From Accumulibacter sp. (GTDB lineage Bacteria; Pseudomonadota; Gammaproteobacteria; Burkholderiales; Rhodocyclaceae): 32,686 nucleotides of DNA. A program made the position numbers and the translations under genes. The notes below the pieces were generated by a model, which was not told the DNA's origin, did no database searches, and saw only the letters and a list, made by a program, of their open reading frames with translations. Location of the stretch: contig NZ_JAPUVR010000060.1 in assembly GCF_029255125.1 (NCBI RefSeq), positions 1 to 32,686 on the forward strand. Reading direction: 5' to 3'. Of this stretch, positions 24,639 to 32,686 are shown piece after piece; the first letter of the stretch is position 1; each line of letters starts with the position of its first letter.

Positions 24639-25970
24639 TCAGCGGGCGCCCTGGCGGCCGATCGCGTGGTATTCGATGGCGGCGGCCAGAATCATCTTCG
24701 GCTCATAGAGGTTGCGGCCGTCGAAGACCACCGGTTGCTTCAGTGCGGTGCGCAGCGTGGCGAAATCCGGGCTGCGAAACTCCTTCCACTCGGTCACGAT
24801 GGCCAGAGCGTCGGCCCCCACCAAAGCCGCCATCGGGCTCGTCGCGTAGCTCAGCCGCGACTCGTTGGCGAAGATGCGTTGCGCTTCGTTGATGGCGACC
24901 GGGTCGTAGGCGCAAACCGTTGCGCCGCGCTGAAACAGTTCCTGCAGCAGGACGCGCGATGGCGCTTCGCGCATGTCGTCGGTATTTGGCTTGAAGGCCA
25001 GCCCCCAGAGGGCAAAGTGCCGGCCGCTCAGATCCTCACCAAAACGCGCGACGATCTTCTTCGCCAGGACGCGCTTCTGATGGTCGTTGGCGTCTTCTAC
25101 TGCGGCGAGCACCTGTAGTTCCATTCCCGCATCGCGCGCTGTTCGCTGCAAGGCCTGAACGTCTTTCGGGAAGCAGGAACCGCCGTAACCGCAACCAGGG
25201 TAGAGAAAATGCCAGCCGATGCGCGGGTCTGAACCGATCCCCTGGCGAACCTGCTCGATGTCGGCCCCCAGCAACTCGGCCAGATTGGCCAGTTCGTTCA
25301 TGAAACTGATGCGGGTTGCGAGCATCGCGTTGGCGGCGTACTTGGTCAGTTCGGCCGAGCGGACGTCCATGATCAACAGGCGCTCACGACTACGCTGGAA
25401 AGGCGCGTAGAGCGTGCGTATCAGATCGATCGCGCGTTCATCGTCGGCGCCGACGATGATCCGGTCGGGTCGCATGAAGTCTTCGACGGCCGCACCTTCC
25501 TTGAGGAACTCCGGGTTCGAGACGACCGCGAAGGGCAGGTCAAGGCCACGTGCGGCGAGTTGCTCGGCGATCGCCGCGCGTACGCGGTCGGCGGTGCCCA
25601 CCGGGACGGTGCTCTTATCGACGACAACGCAATAGGCGTCCATGTGGCGCCCAATACTGCGTGCAGCGGCGACGACATACTGCAGGTCGGCCGAACCGTC
25701 CTCATCGGGTGGCGTCCCAACCGCGATGAACTGAAACTGCCCCCACTTCGCTGCGCGCTCGACATCGGTGGTGAATTGCAGGCGACCGGCGGCCACGTTG
25801 CGGCGTACGATCTCGAGCAGGCCCGGCTCGTGGATGGGAATGCCGCCTTCTTCCAGAATGCGGATCTTGTGCTCGTCGAGGTCCAGGCAAAGGACATTGT
25901 TGCCGACTTCGGCCAGGCAGGCTCCGCTGACCAGGCCAACGTAACCGGTGCCGATGACTGTGATTTTCAT
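24639..25970 (-). CDS. ugd: UDP-glucose 6-dehydrogenase
   Basis: A 443-residue enzyme that oxidises UDP-glucose to UDP-glucuronate using two NAD+. It has an N-terminal Rossmann [10 protein letters not shown] (7-16), substrate-site [10 protein letters not shown] with K210, catalytic C266 in [10 protein letters not shown], and the C-terminal UDP-binding half with [16 protein letters not shown]. The length fits the bacterial TuaD/Ugd group. The ATG at 25970 follows the glycosyltransferase stop by nine bases. The product feeds exopolysaccharide, capsule or lipid A sugar synthesis; linkage to a glycosyltransferase favours a surface polysaccharide. No other polysaccharide genes lie in the window. 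Confidence 0.95.
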   Translation of the reverse strand: MKITVIGTGYVGLVSGACLAEVGNNVLCLDLDEHKIRILEEGGIPIHEPGLLEIVRRNVAAGRLQFTTDVERAAKWGQFQFIAVGTPPDEDGSADLQYVVAAARSIGRHMDAYCVVVDKSTVPVGTADRVRAAIAEQLAARGLDLPFAVVSNPEFLKEGAAVEDFMRPDRIIVGADDERAIDLIRTLYAPFQRSRERLLIMDVRSAELTKYAANAMLATRISFMNELANLAELLGADIEQVRQGIGSDPRIGWHFLYPGCGYGGSCFPKDVQALQRTARDAGMELQVLAAVEDANDHQKRVLAKKIVARFGEDLSGRHFALWGLAFKPNTDDMREAPSRVLLQELFQRGATVCAYDPVAINEAQRIFANESRLSYATSPMAALVGADALAIVTEWKEFRSPDFATLRTALKQPVVFDGRNLYEPKMILAAAIEYHAIGRQGAR

Positions 25971-25979
25971 GATGGTGCC

Positions 25980-27200
25980 CTAAGCATGCGGTGAAGTAAG
26001 AGAAGGGTTTCCGGCGCTGACCGCATGGAAATGGCGGACGAGCAGCTCGATCCGCGAATCCCAGGCGTTGTTCTCGGCGTAGGTGCGCAAATAGGCAGCG
26101 TCCCATGCGCGCTGCAAGGCCTGATCGAGGGCCGCTTCGAGCTCGGCCGGCTCGCCAAAGGGGACGAGCAGGCCAAGCCGCGCGTCGCAGACGACCTGCG
26201 CATTGCCGCCGACCAGAGTCGTCACGACGGGCAGGCCGCAGGCCATCGCTTCCAGAAAGACATTGGCCCAGCCCTCGAAACGGGTGGCCAGGGCAAAGAC
26301 GTTGGCTGCCGAGTAGTAAACGTGCAATCTCTCGGGGGCGACCGGGCCGCAGAACACGACGCTATCCTGCAGCGCCAGACGTTCGACCTGCGCGCGCAGT
26401 TCAGCCGAATTGTCGCCCTCGGGCGAACCGCCGCCGACGACCAGGTAGCGCAAGCCGGGATGCCGGGCGATCAGCTTGGGCAAGACTTCGATCACGCGAT
26501 GGAAACCCTTGCGCTCGACGAGACCGCCGACGGTGATCAGCAGTGGCACATCGGCCGGCAAACCGAGTGCGGCGCGCGCTTCGCCGCGCGGGATCGGGCG
26601 AAACTTGCTCAGGTCGACGCCGTTTCCGACCACGCAGGTACGCTCGCTCGGCGCGCCAAGTGACTCGCCCAGCGCGCGCAACTGCTCCGAGACCCCGATC
26701 AGCAGGTCGGCCGAACTGGCGCAACGCATCAGATGCTTGCGCCGGGAAGTACGCGAGGTGCGATCCTCGTTGCCGCGGAAGGTGACGACGAATTTCAGGC
26801 CGAGCCAGCGCGCGAGCAGGCTTCCGGCATAACCGTCGGGGTAGCCGAAGTGCACGTCGAGCACGCTGGCACCGGTCTGGCGCTGCAGGCGGCGCACGGT
26901 ACGGTAACTGCACAGCGCCATCGACAGTCCATCGAAATCCTTGAGAATGCCGGGAACGGAAAGGTAGTAAGGGCGAAAAATCTCGAGCGCGCCCATCTGC
27001 TCATAGCGCACTGCCATCGGGCGGAAGTGGGGTCTGAACCAGCGAATGATTCCCTGGAAAGGAAACCAGGCCTGGGGTGCGACGACGACCAGCGGAATGC
27101 GTTGCGCCACCCGACCCATTCGCTCGCGGACGAACAGGCCAGCATTGGGGCGAACCGCGCTGGGAAAAAGCGAGGAGAAGGTGATCAGCTTCAGCATCAT
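25980..27200 (-). CDS. Family 4 glycosyltransferase
   Basis: A 406-residue GT-B fold glycosyltransferase, probably cytoplasmic and membrane-associated. The N-terminal acceptor domain begins LKLITFSSLFPSAVRPNAG. The C-terminal donor domain has GGLVERKGFHRVI, the CGPV / YYSAANVFALATRFEGWANVFLEAMACG region with the GT4 EX7E motif, and GLPVVTTLVGGNAQV. It resembles TuaC-like transferases from memory. Two adjacent ATGs (27200, 27197) are the likely starts; the frame is open to 27302, but the extra residues are not family-like. It is in an operon with ugd, so a UDP-glucuronate-dependent transfer is a reasonable guess. Acceptor and product are unknown. Confidence 0.87.
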   Translation of the reverse strand: MMLKLITFSSLFPSAVRPNAGLFVRERMGRVAQRIPLVVVAPQAWFPFQGIIRWFRPHFRPMAVRYEQMGALEIFRPYYLSVPGILKDFDGLSMALCSYRTVRRLQRQTGASVLDVHFGYPDGYAGSLLARWLGLKFVVTFRGNEDRTSRTSRRKHLMRCASSADLLIGVSEQLRALGESLGAPSERTCVVGNGVDLSKFRPIPRGEARAALGLPADVPLLITVGGLVERKGFHRVIEVLPKLIARHPGLRYLVVGGGSPEGDNSAELRAQVERLALQDSVVFCGPVAPERLHVYYSAANVFALATRFEGWANVFLEAMACGLPVVTTLVGGNAQVVCDARLGLLVPFGEPAELEAALDQALQRAWDAAYLRTYAENNAWDSRIELLVRHFHAVSAGNPSLTSPHA

Positions 27201-27248
27201 CAGTTGCAGCACCGCGGGTGGCGCTGCTGCTGGTTGAATAAACGAGGG

Positions 27249-27257
27249 ATTATCCCA
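27249..27257 (-). promoter_or_regulatory. Possible extended -10 for the glycosyltransferase-ugd operon
   Basis: On the minus strand TGGGATAAT (TGn plus GATAAT) lies about 50 bases ahead of the glycosyltransferase ATG, in the 126-base gap after xerC. No good -35 is seen. It suggests the last two genes can be expressed apart from dapF-xerC. Confidence 0.4.
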
Positions 27258-27326
27258 TACTGGCGGGCGAAGCGAGCGGCCGTCGCGGCCAGACGCGTGC
27301 ATGGCGCGCGGCCATCGAGTGGCCGC

Positions 27327-28250
27327 TCAGGATGCCGGCTCCGGCTTGCGCCGGGCGCGCGGGTGCGCCTGATCGTAAACCGTCGCCAGATGCTGGAAAT
27401 CGAGATGCGTATAGACCTGCGTCGAGGCGATGCTGGCGTGCCCGAGCATTTCCTGCACGGCGCGCAAGTCGCCGGACGATTGCAGTACGTGCGAGGCAAA
27501 CGAATGGCGCAACATGTGCGGGTGCACGCGCGTCGGCAGGCCCTGGCGCAAACCCCGGCGCTGCAGGCGAAGCTGAATCATGCGCAGGCCCAGGCGCTGC
27601 CCACGGCGTCCGACGAACAGCGCCTGCTCTCCCGCCTGCGCCAGGCGAGAGCGCTGCTCAACCCAGGCGGTGATCGCCGCGCGCGCCTTGCTGCCCACCG
27701 GAACGATGCGCTGCTTGCTGCGTTTGCCGAGCACGCGCACCTCCCCGTCGGCAATGTCCGGCAGGCACGAAACGTCGAGTGCGGCGAGTTCGGCCAGGCG
27801 CAGCCCGGACGAATAGAAGAGCTCGAACATCGCCTGGTCGCGGACTTCGAGCAGGTCATCAGCGCTCGTTTCGAGGAGACAATGCGTCTCGTCGGGCGAA
27901 AGTGCTTTCGGCAAGGCCTGCGGCCGCTTCGGCGCACGTATGCCGTCCACCGGGTTGCTCGGCACGTCGCCCTGTCGGCCGAGCCAGCGATAGAAGCCAC
28001 GCCAGGCCGAGAGCGTACGCGCCAGCGAACGACCGCCAAGGCCGTTCGCGTGCAACTTGCCGACAAAGCGGCGCACGTGTTGCGGCTGCAGCGCTGCCAA
28101 GGCCGGCGCGCCGGGCAGTTCGCCGAGCAATCGGGCAAGTGCTGCCAGATCATGCTGGTAGCCACTCACCGTGTGCGACGACAGGCGGCGTTGCTGTGCG
28201 AGTTCGTCGAGGTAGCGGCGGATTACCGTCGCGTGCTCGTCCGCGCTCAT
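27327..28250 (-). CDS. xerC: Tyrosine recombinase XerC
   Basis: A 307-residue site-specific recombinase (E. coli XerC 298). The N-terminal SAM-like core-binding domain spans about 5-95 and the catalytic domain about 115-295. All catalytic residues are visible: R151 in SGLRLAEL, K176 in GKRSKQR, H245 and R248 in HPHMLRHS, H271 in LGHASI, and nucleophile Y280 in TQVYTH. With XerD it resolves chromosome dimers at dif during division. Context supports XerC over XerD or an integrase: it follows dapF and DUF484 as in E. coli. The start at 28250 lies four bases after the DUF484 stop. Confidence 0.95.
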   Translation of the reverse strand: MSADEHATVIRRYLDELAQQRRLSSHTVSGYQHDLAALARLLGELPGAPALAALQPQHVRRFVGKLHANGLGGRSLARTLSAWRGFYRWLGRQGDVPSNPVDGIRAPKRPQALPKALSPDETHCLLETSADDLLEVRDQAMFELFYSSGLRLAELAALDVSCLPDIADGEVRVLGKRSKQRIVPVGSKARAAITAWVEQRSRLAQAGEQALFVGRRGQRLGLRMIQLRLQRRGLRQGLPTRVHPHMLRHSFASHVLQSSGDLRAVQEMLGHASIASTQVYTHLDFQHLATVYDQAHPRARRKPEPAS

Positions 28251-28254
28251 CGCT

Positions 28255-28908
28255 TCAACGCAGGACGCGCAGCAGAGCCGCCGAGGCCATTTCGCCGATG
28301 CGCTGCAGGTAGATCGTTCCCATCGTCGGGTAGAAGCGCTCGCCATCCTCGCTGCCAAGCGCGATCATGCCGGTCGTTCCGCCACCCTGGCGCATGGCGA
28401 TGAGTGCCTGCGAACGCACGTGCGTGGCCGCTTCGCCAAACCACGACGAAGTCTCGAACCCGCCGGTCGACCCGCAATACGGCTGCACCAGCGCTTCGGC
28501 AAAAGCCTGCAATTCGCTGCTCACATCGGCGAATTCGGGCAGTTCCTCGCACTCGGTCGGCCGGCGCCAAAGGCGAACGGCCACGTGCGGGACGGCGAAA
28601 TCGTCGCGCAGATGGAAATGCAGCGTGTGCAGAACCGACTGGAAGCTCCTGGTGGCGATCAAGCCGACCGCCAGGCGATGCATCTTCTCGCTGATCGCAT
28701 CGTTCTCCTCGCCGTGCTGGAACAGTTCGCCCATCTTGCCTTCGAGCTGCCGGTTCTTGTCGCGCAGCGCCAGCATCTGCCGTTCGGTGATCGAGATCGT
28801 CCGTCCGCCGTGCGGATGCGGCACGACCATGCTGGTCAGCACTTCCGCGTGCTCTTCGAAGAACTGCGGGTTGTTCTGCAGATAGTGGACGACGTCGTCG
28901 GCTTTCAT
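28255..28908 (-). CDS. DUF484 family protein (YigA-like)
   Basis: A 217-residue soluble protein of the DUF484 family, encoded between dapF and xerC in many proteobacteria. The N-terminus [19 protein letters not shown] and the Gln/Arg-rich helix [19 protein letters not shown] are characteristic; the rest is a GAF-like domain (about 75-215). Its biochemical role is not known. The ATG overlaps the dapF stop (ATGA), showing translational coupling. Confidence 0.93.
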   Translation of the reverse strand: MKADDVVHYLQNNPQFFEEHAEVLTSMVVPHPHGGRTISITERQMLALRDKNRQLEGKMGELFQHGEENDAISEKMHRLAVGLIATRSFQSVLHTLHFHLRDDFAVPHVAVRLWRRPTECEELPEFADVSSELQAFAEALVQPYCGSTGGFETSSWFGEAATHVRSQALIAMRQGGGTTGMIALGSEDGERFYPTMGTIYLQRIGEMASAALLRVLR

Positions 28909-29738
28909 AACTCGATTTCTCCCTTGAATACACTGATCGCCGGGCCGCGCAGCTCGACCGGCGTGCCGCGGCCCGGCCAGGTAATGTTCAGGCTGCCGCC
29001 GCGCGTCTCCACCTGCACCGGCGAAACGAGCAGGGCACGCGCGATGCCGGCGACGACCGCGGCGCAGGCGCCGGTGCCGCAGGCGAGCGTTTCGCCAACC
29101 CCGCGCTCGAAAACGCGCAAGCGGATGCGGTGCGCATCGACGACTTGCATGAAGCCCGCGTTGACGCCCTGCGGGAAGCGCGCGTGCGTCTCGATCAGTC
29201 GCCCCTGGCGGGCGACCGGGGCGGCATCGACCTCGTTCACCACCTGCACAGCGTGCGGGTTGCCCATGCTGACCGGGGTGACGGCGACCGATTCACCGTC
29301 GCTCAGCGGCAGCATCTGAACCAGCTCAGCACCCGCGCCGGGAAACGGAATCTGCTCTGGCGGCAGCGCCGGCACGCCCATATCGACCGTCACACTACCG
29401 TCGTCTTCCAGGCGGGGAACGATGACTCCGCCTAGCGTTTCGACCCGAATCTCGCGCTTGTCGGTCAGTCCCTGCTCGTGCACGAAGCGAACGAAGCAGC
29501 GCGCGCCGTTGCCGCACTGTTCAACCTCGCGGTTGTCCGCGTTGAAGATGCGGTAACGGAAATCGACATCGGGCCGCGTTGCCTTCTCGACGAGCAGGAT
29601 TTGGTCGCAGCCGACGCCGAAATTGCGGTTGGCGAGAAAGCGAAGCTGTTCACCAGACAGGCAAATCGATTGGCGCACGCCGTCGATGACGACAAAATCG
29701 TTTCCCAGGCCGTGCATCTTGACAAACGTCATTTTCAT
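28905..29738 (-). CDS. dapF: Diaminopimelate epimerase
   Basis: A 277-residue cofactor-free epimerase converting LL- to meso-diaminopimelate, for lysine and peptidoglycan. The two catalytic cysteines are in place: C75 in [13 protein letters not shown] and C220 in [13 protein letters not shown]. The N-terminus [13 protein letters not shown] is canonical. ATGs at 29738 and 29732 are both possible. The usual upstream neighbour lysA is replaced here by a GNAT gene 12 bases away. Confidence 0.96.
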   Translation of the reverse strand: MKMTFVKMHGLGNDFVVIDGVRQSICLSGEQLRFLANRNFGVGCDQILLVEKATRPDVDFRYRIFNADNREVEQCGNGARCFVRFVHEQGLTDKREIRVETLGGVIVPRLEDDGSVTVDMGVPALPPEQIPFPGAGAELVQMLPLSDGESVAVTPVSMGNPHAVQVVNEVDAAPVARQGRLIETHARFPQGVNAGFMQVVDAHRIRLRVFERGVGETLACGTGACAAVVAGIARALLVSPVQVETRGGSLNITWPGRGTPVELRGPAISVFKGEIEL

Positions 29739-29750
29739 CGGGCGCGACGA

Positions 29751-30263
29751 TCAGCAACTCGTATCTAGCGACTTCGCCATTATAAAGTCGTCCATCACGA
29801 AACCGCCGCCGATGTCGACGCAAACCGCTTCACGCACGACGAAGCCGTGCCGGCGGTAGGCCGCAATGGCGCGCTCGTTGTGTTTGTTGACCGCGAGAAT
29901 CAGCGTCGTGCACGCTGCGGCGCGGGCGTGCTCCGCGACTTGCGCGATCAGGCGGGCGCCAACGCCGGCACCTTGATGCTGCGGGTCGACATAGATCTTG
30001 TCCAGCTTGAGCTCATGGTTCGCGGTCAGCAGGCTGCAGGCAAAGCCGGCCAATTGCGTGCCGACATGCGCCTGATCCCACCAGATGCCAGCCTGCTGCA
30101 ACTCGCCACGAATCCTCGCCGCAGTGTAGCGCTGGGCAAGCATGAACTCGATCTGCGCGCGGCTGATGATTGCCGGATAGGTGTCGTACCAGACGACGCG
30201 AGCAAGATCGATGATCGCTTCGACATCGGCGTCGGTCACCGGCAGGACTGAAATATCGATCAT
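29751..30263 (-). CDS. GNAT family N-acetyltransferase
   Basis: A 170-residue GNAT enzyme transferring acetyl from acetyl-CoA to an unknown amine. Motif A with the acetyl-CoA pyrophosphate loop is visible as IYVDPQHQGAGVGARLI, followed by LAVNKHNERAIAAYRRHGF, the standard motif B. The ATG at 30263 gives the typical domain start (ISVLPVTDADVEAI). It lies 38 bases after the kinase gene and 12 before dapF. The substrate cannot be inferred. Confidence 0.9.
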   Translation of the reverse strand: MIDISVLPVTDADVEAIIDLARVVWYDTYPAIISRAQIEFMLAQRYTAARIRGELQQAGIWWDQAHVGTQLAGFACSLLTANHELKLDKIYVDPQHQGAGVGARLIAQVAEHARAAACTTLILAVNKHNERAIAAYRRHGFVVREAVCVDIGGGFVMDDFIMAKSLDTSC

Positions 30264-30301
30264 CGTTCGGTGTGCTCGCAAGCCAGCGCGCCAGTGTGGG
30301 C

Positions 30302-31711
30302 CTAAGCCAGCCCTTTCAGGAAGGCGGCACGTTCGCGTTCGGAATCGATATGCTTGGCAAGATTGCGATAGAGCTCGTTGATGTCGCCGGAATCGTTCGC
30401 CGCGCGCTTGATCAGCACCCGGGCGAGCGGCCCGACGTACTCGGCCAGCCGTTTCTCGGCCAGCGCGAGCTGCGAAGCATCGAAAAGCGCTGGTGCAGTC
30501 GCCGGCGGCGTTGTCGCCGGCGGCGCGGCTGGGCGCGTGGCGGCCAACTTTTCGATCTGGGCAAGCTGGCGTACGAAGGCGGCTCGCTCGCCGCCGGCTG
30601 GAACGTTCGCCGCCAGCAGCGAAAAGAACTCGCGTACGCTGCGCGCCTGAGCCAGGCTGGTCCGCACCAGATGCCGGGCGAGCGGGCCAATGCAGCGACT
30701 GAGCAGAACTTCCACCTGCTCAAGCGTTTCCGGTGCAAGCGTCAGCGCTGCGCTGGCGGGTGGTGTGGGTGGCGGCGTCGCTCGCCGTACGGGTGGCGCA
30801 CTCGCCGGACCTCCCGGTGCGTCCTGCTGTGTTGTGCTGCTACTGCCGTCGCGCGTCGGAGCAGAACGGGCGGCGAGAAAAGCGCTGACCAGGCTATTGG
30901 CGAAGTCGCGCGCATTCTGGAAGCGCTTGGCGGGGTCCTTCTCGAGTGCGCGCGCCAGCACCGCATCAAACGCCGCGGGCAGCGTCGGGACGATGGTCGA
31001 GGGCGGTACCGGATCGACATGCATGACCTTGTACATCACGCTGACCGGCGTGTCGGCCGCAAAAGGCGTTTCGCCGGTGAGCAATTCGTAGAGAATCACG
31101 CCGGCTCCCCAGAGGTCGGCGCGTCCGTCTGCCGTCTGGCCAGCGAGTTGCTCGGGCGCAATATGCGTTGGTGTGCCGAGCACGGTCCCGGTTTGCGTCA
31201 GCGAGGCATTCTCGATGCGCGCAACGCCGAAGTCCATCACCTTGATCTTCATCGCGTCCTGCACCATCACATTGCTCGGCTTGATGTCGCGGTGGACGAC
31301 GCCATTGCGGTGGGCATAATCGAGCGCGGCAAGCAATTGCTTCATCACCTCGAAAACGTCGATCAGCGGCAAGCCCGGACGTTCGCGCATCAGCCGGCGC
31401 AGTTCCTTGCCCGCCACGTATTCCATGACGATGAACGCCATCCGCTCATCCTCGCCGTATTCGTAGATACCGACGATTCCGGGATGCTGCAGGCGTCCGC
31501 CGGCCTGCGCCTCGCGCTTGAAGCGCGCCAGCGCCGACGCGTACTCGACATGTTCCAGATATTCGGCGAGGATCGTCTTGATCGCCACCAGGCGTTCGAT
31601 CACCGGATCGAATCCCTGATAGACGGCACCCATGGCGCCCATGCCGAGCTGGCCGCGGATTTCGTACTTGCCGATGCGGGCCGGGGCGCTCATTGTTTGC
31701 TGCTCAGCCAT
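30302..31711 (-). CDS. Hanks-type Ser/Thr protein kinase with duplicated C-terminal module
   Basis: A 469-residue cytoplasmic kinase. The kinase domain (about 14-280) has the Gly loop GQLGMGAMGAVY, K45 in VAIKTI, the HRD loop VVHRDIKPSN (D142, K144), DFG at 160-162 and APEQL; all catalytic residues are intact. A Pro/Ala-rich linker (about 283-325) leads to two related helical modules, 329-384 and 416-469, sharing the pattern IGPLARxLVR / VGPLARVLIK and ERAAF at the end. These look like a small repeat domain (DUF8082-like, from memory). There is no membrane segment. The ATG overlaps the stop of the heme-sensor gene by eight bases. Confidence 0.92.
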   Translation of the reverse strand: MAEQQTMSAPARIGKYEIRGQLGMGAMGAVYQGFDPVIERLVAIKTILAEYLEHVEYASALARFKREAQAGGRLQHPGIVGIYEYGEDERMAFIVMEYVAGKELRRLMRERPGLPLIDVFEVMKQLLAALDYAHRNGVVHRDIKPSNVMVQDAMKIKVMDFGVARIENASLTQTGTVLGTPTHIAPEQLAGQTADGRADLWGAGVILYELLTGETPFAADTPVSVMYKVMHVDPVPPSTIVPTLPAAFDAVLARALEKDPAKRFQNARDFANSLVSAFLAARSAPTRDGSSSTTQQDAPGGPASAPPVRRATPPPTPPASAALTLAPETLEQVEVLLSRCIGPLARHLVRTSLAQARSVREFFSLLAANVPAGGERAAFVRQLAQIEKLAATRPAAPPATTPPATAPALFDASQLALAEKRLAEYVGPLARVLIKRAANDSGDINELYRNLAKHIDSERERAAFLKGLA

Positions 31712-32576
31712 CGATCATCGCCATCGCCTTTTGCAGACTGCGCCGCATACGATTGAATGAATTGCCGAGGACGCCGATTTCGTCGCGCTCGCGCGCCGGA
31801 AACTCGGGGACATCGAAGTCGCCGGTCGACACGCGGTCGGCAAGGGCAGACATGTGGGCGACCGGCCGAATGATGATTCGCGAAAGCATGAAATTGAGTA
31901 CGACGAAAGTCAGCAGGAAGATGCCGCCGAGCGACAACATGAACGTATTGAAAGTGCGTTGCGCATTGTTCAGAGGCACCGACATCGGCACCGAAACGAC
32001 CTGCGCGCCGACGGTCTCCATGAACTGCCAGCCGAAACCGTTGTTGTCGCCGTAGATGCGCAGCAGCGAAGCGGGAGCCGCGGCTGGCACACTATGGCAG
32101 GCCAGACAGGCGGCATCCTTGATCGTGATCGGCCGGGCAATGTAGAGCGTTCGTCCGGACGGCGTGTCGCGTTCGCCGGTCAACTCGGTGAGTCTCTCAT
32201 CGTTGCGGAAACGCTGGACGAGATCGCTCTCCCATTCGACGGCGCGGTCGCGCGGATTGGTCGGGTTGAGCGTCGCTTCCTTGTAGGTGAAGTTCGGATA
32301 CTTGACATGCAGGTTGTTGAAGGTTTCGGTGGCTGCGTAGGCGGGCACTGTCTGGGGCAGAAAGGTGTCGGCCAGGTGCGGATCGAGCAGCGGCTTGACC
32401 TGCTTTACCGTGTAGGTGCGCACGGCGAGTGCCGCTTCCATCATCAGTCCGGCGTTGCGCAGCGTTTCCTCTTTGGCGTTTTCATTCAGGAGACGATGCG
32501 AGACGATCGCCGAGACACCCATCCCGCCGGCGAAGACGACCAGCAGGACAAGATTGAATTTCAGTCGCAGACCCAT
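31704..32576 (-). CDS. Membrane c-heme sensor-like protein (DUF3365/Tll0287-like + HAMP)
   Basis: A 290-residue inner-membrane protein with TM1 (about 7-27), a periplasmic DUF3365 (Tll0287-like) domain (about 30-205), TM2 (212-233) and a HAMP domain (234-286, IIIRPVAHMSALADRVSTGDF). The heme-attachment motif CLACH (C157, C160, H161) predicts one covalently bound c-type heme in the periplasm. The protein stops right after HAMP, with no kinase, methyl-accepting or cyclase output. It is translationally coupled to the Ser/Thr kinase, so it may be the sensory half of a split receptor. The ATG at 32576 has GGGGGAAGAGAGC upstream. Confidence 0.9.
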   Translation of the reverse strand: MGLRLKFNLVLLVVFAGGMGVSAIVSHRLLNENAKEETLRNAGLMMEAALAVRTYTVKQVKPLLDPHLADTFLPQTVPAYAATETFNNLHVKYPNFTYKEATLNPTNPRDRAVEWESDLVQRFRNDERLTELTGERDTPSGRTLYIARPITIKDAACLACHSVPAAAPASLLRIYGDNNGFGWQFMETVGAQVVSVPMSVPLNNAQRTFNTFMLSLGGIFLLTFVVLNFMLSRIIIRPVAHMSALADRVSTGDFDVPEFPARERDEIGVLGNSFNRMRRSLQKAMAMIDG

Positions 32577-32628
32577 GCTCTCTTCCCCCAGCACAGACAA
32601 GTACAGGAAACTTGACGGCTCGGGCGAG

Positions 32629-32658
32629 AGTATAGGGGGCGCGGTGCACCGGGGTCAA
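32629..32658 (-). promoter_or_regulatory. Sigma-70 type promoter for the heme sensor-kinase operon
   Basis: On the minus strand TTGACC (32653-32658), an 18-base spacer and TATACT (32629-32634) form a near-consensus promoter. The predicted transcript starts about 45 bases before the ATG at 32576. This is the best promoter I see in the window. Confidence 0.65.
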
Positions 32659-32686
32659 TCGCCAATGTTGACGGAATCCGTCCACA

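Noticed and set aside
27327-28250. XerC as a mobile-element integrase
   Set aside because: The dapF-DUF484-xerC context and length are those of the housekeeping recombinase; no attachment-site duplication or phage genes lie nearby.
26733-28403. 556-codon plus-strand open frame across the glycosyltransferase and xerC genes
   Set aside because: It crosses two well-supported genes and their intergenic gap on the other strand, and is compositionally biased without motifs.

Overview
The window reads as a chromosomal segment of a high-GC Gram-negative betaproteobacterium. My best guess is Rhodocyclaceae, possibly Candidatus Accumulibacter-like. The basis is GC-rich coding, many GTG starts and ATGA/GTGA overlaps, the dapF-DUF484-xerC cluster, stacked sensory kinases, and TPR-CHAT and SulP fusion proteins. 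This is inference from gene content; no rRNA, tRNA, CRISPR array, prophage or complete insertion sequence was found.

Layout. Bases 1-270 hold an imperfect inverted repeat and a possible coding remnant. At 271-3698 (minus strand) is a pyruvate/peptide-transporter operon, cstA/btsT - ybdD/yjiX - cobW/yjiA. At 4271-6167 (plus) is a two-gene cassette: an SMC/RecF-like AAA ATPase and a 202-residue partner with a TOPRIM-like acidic pattern, a candidate defence module. At 6252-8671 (minus) is btsSR, the LytS/LytTR two-component system that in E. coli controls exactly the transporter operon seen at 271-3698. A candidate BtsR direct repeat lies upstream of cstA. At 9348-11834 (minus) is a serine operon, serC - serA - a 52-residue single-pass membrane protein overlapping serA. 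At 12226-17950 (plus) is a signalling operon of two histidine kinases, two Rcp1-like single-domain receivers and a REC-PAS-GGDEF diguanylate cyclase, closed by two hairpins. At 18256-21185 (plus) are a SulP anion transporter fused to STAS and cyclic-nucleotide-binding domains, a short coupled ORF, and an AlkA-type DNA glycosylase. At 21441-24596 (plus) is a large exported TPR-CHAT protein. From 32576 back to 24639 (minus) runs a co-directional string: a c-heme DUF3365-HAMP membrane sensor, a Ser/Thr kinase with a duplicated C-terminal module, a GNAT acetyltransferase, dapF, DUF484, xerC, a family-4 glycosyltransferase and UDP-glucose dehydrogenase.

How genes work together. The strongest system-level reading is a self-contained pyruvate-sensing and uptake locus (btsSR plus cstA-ybdD-cobW) into which an ATPase/partner cassette has been placed. 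Other units that look functionally coupled are the kinase/receiver/cyclase cascade, the heme sensor with the overlapping Ser/Thr kinase, and the glycosyltransferase with UDP-glucose dehydrogenase. Family assignments rest on motif recognition and memory of family sequences; no database search was possible.
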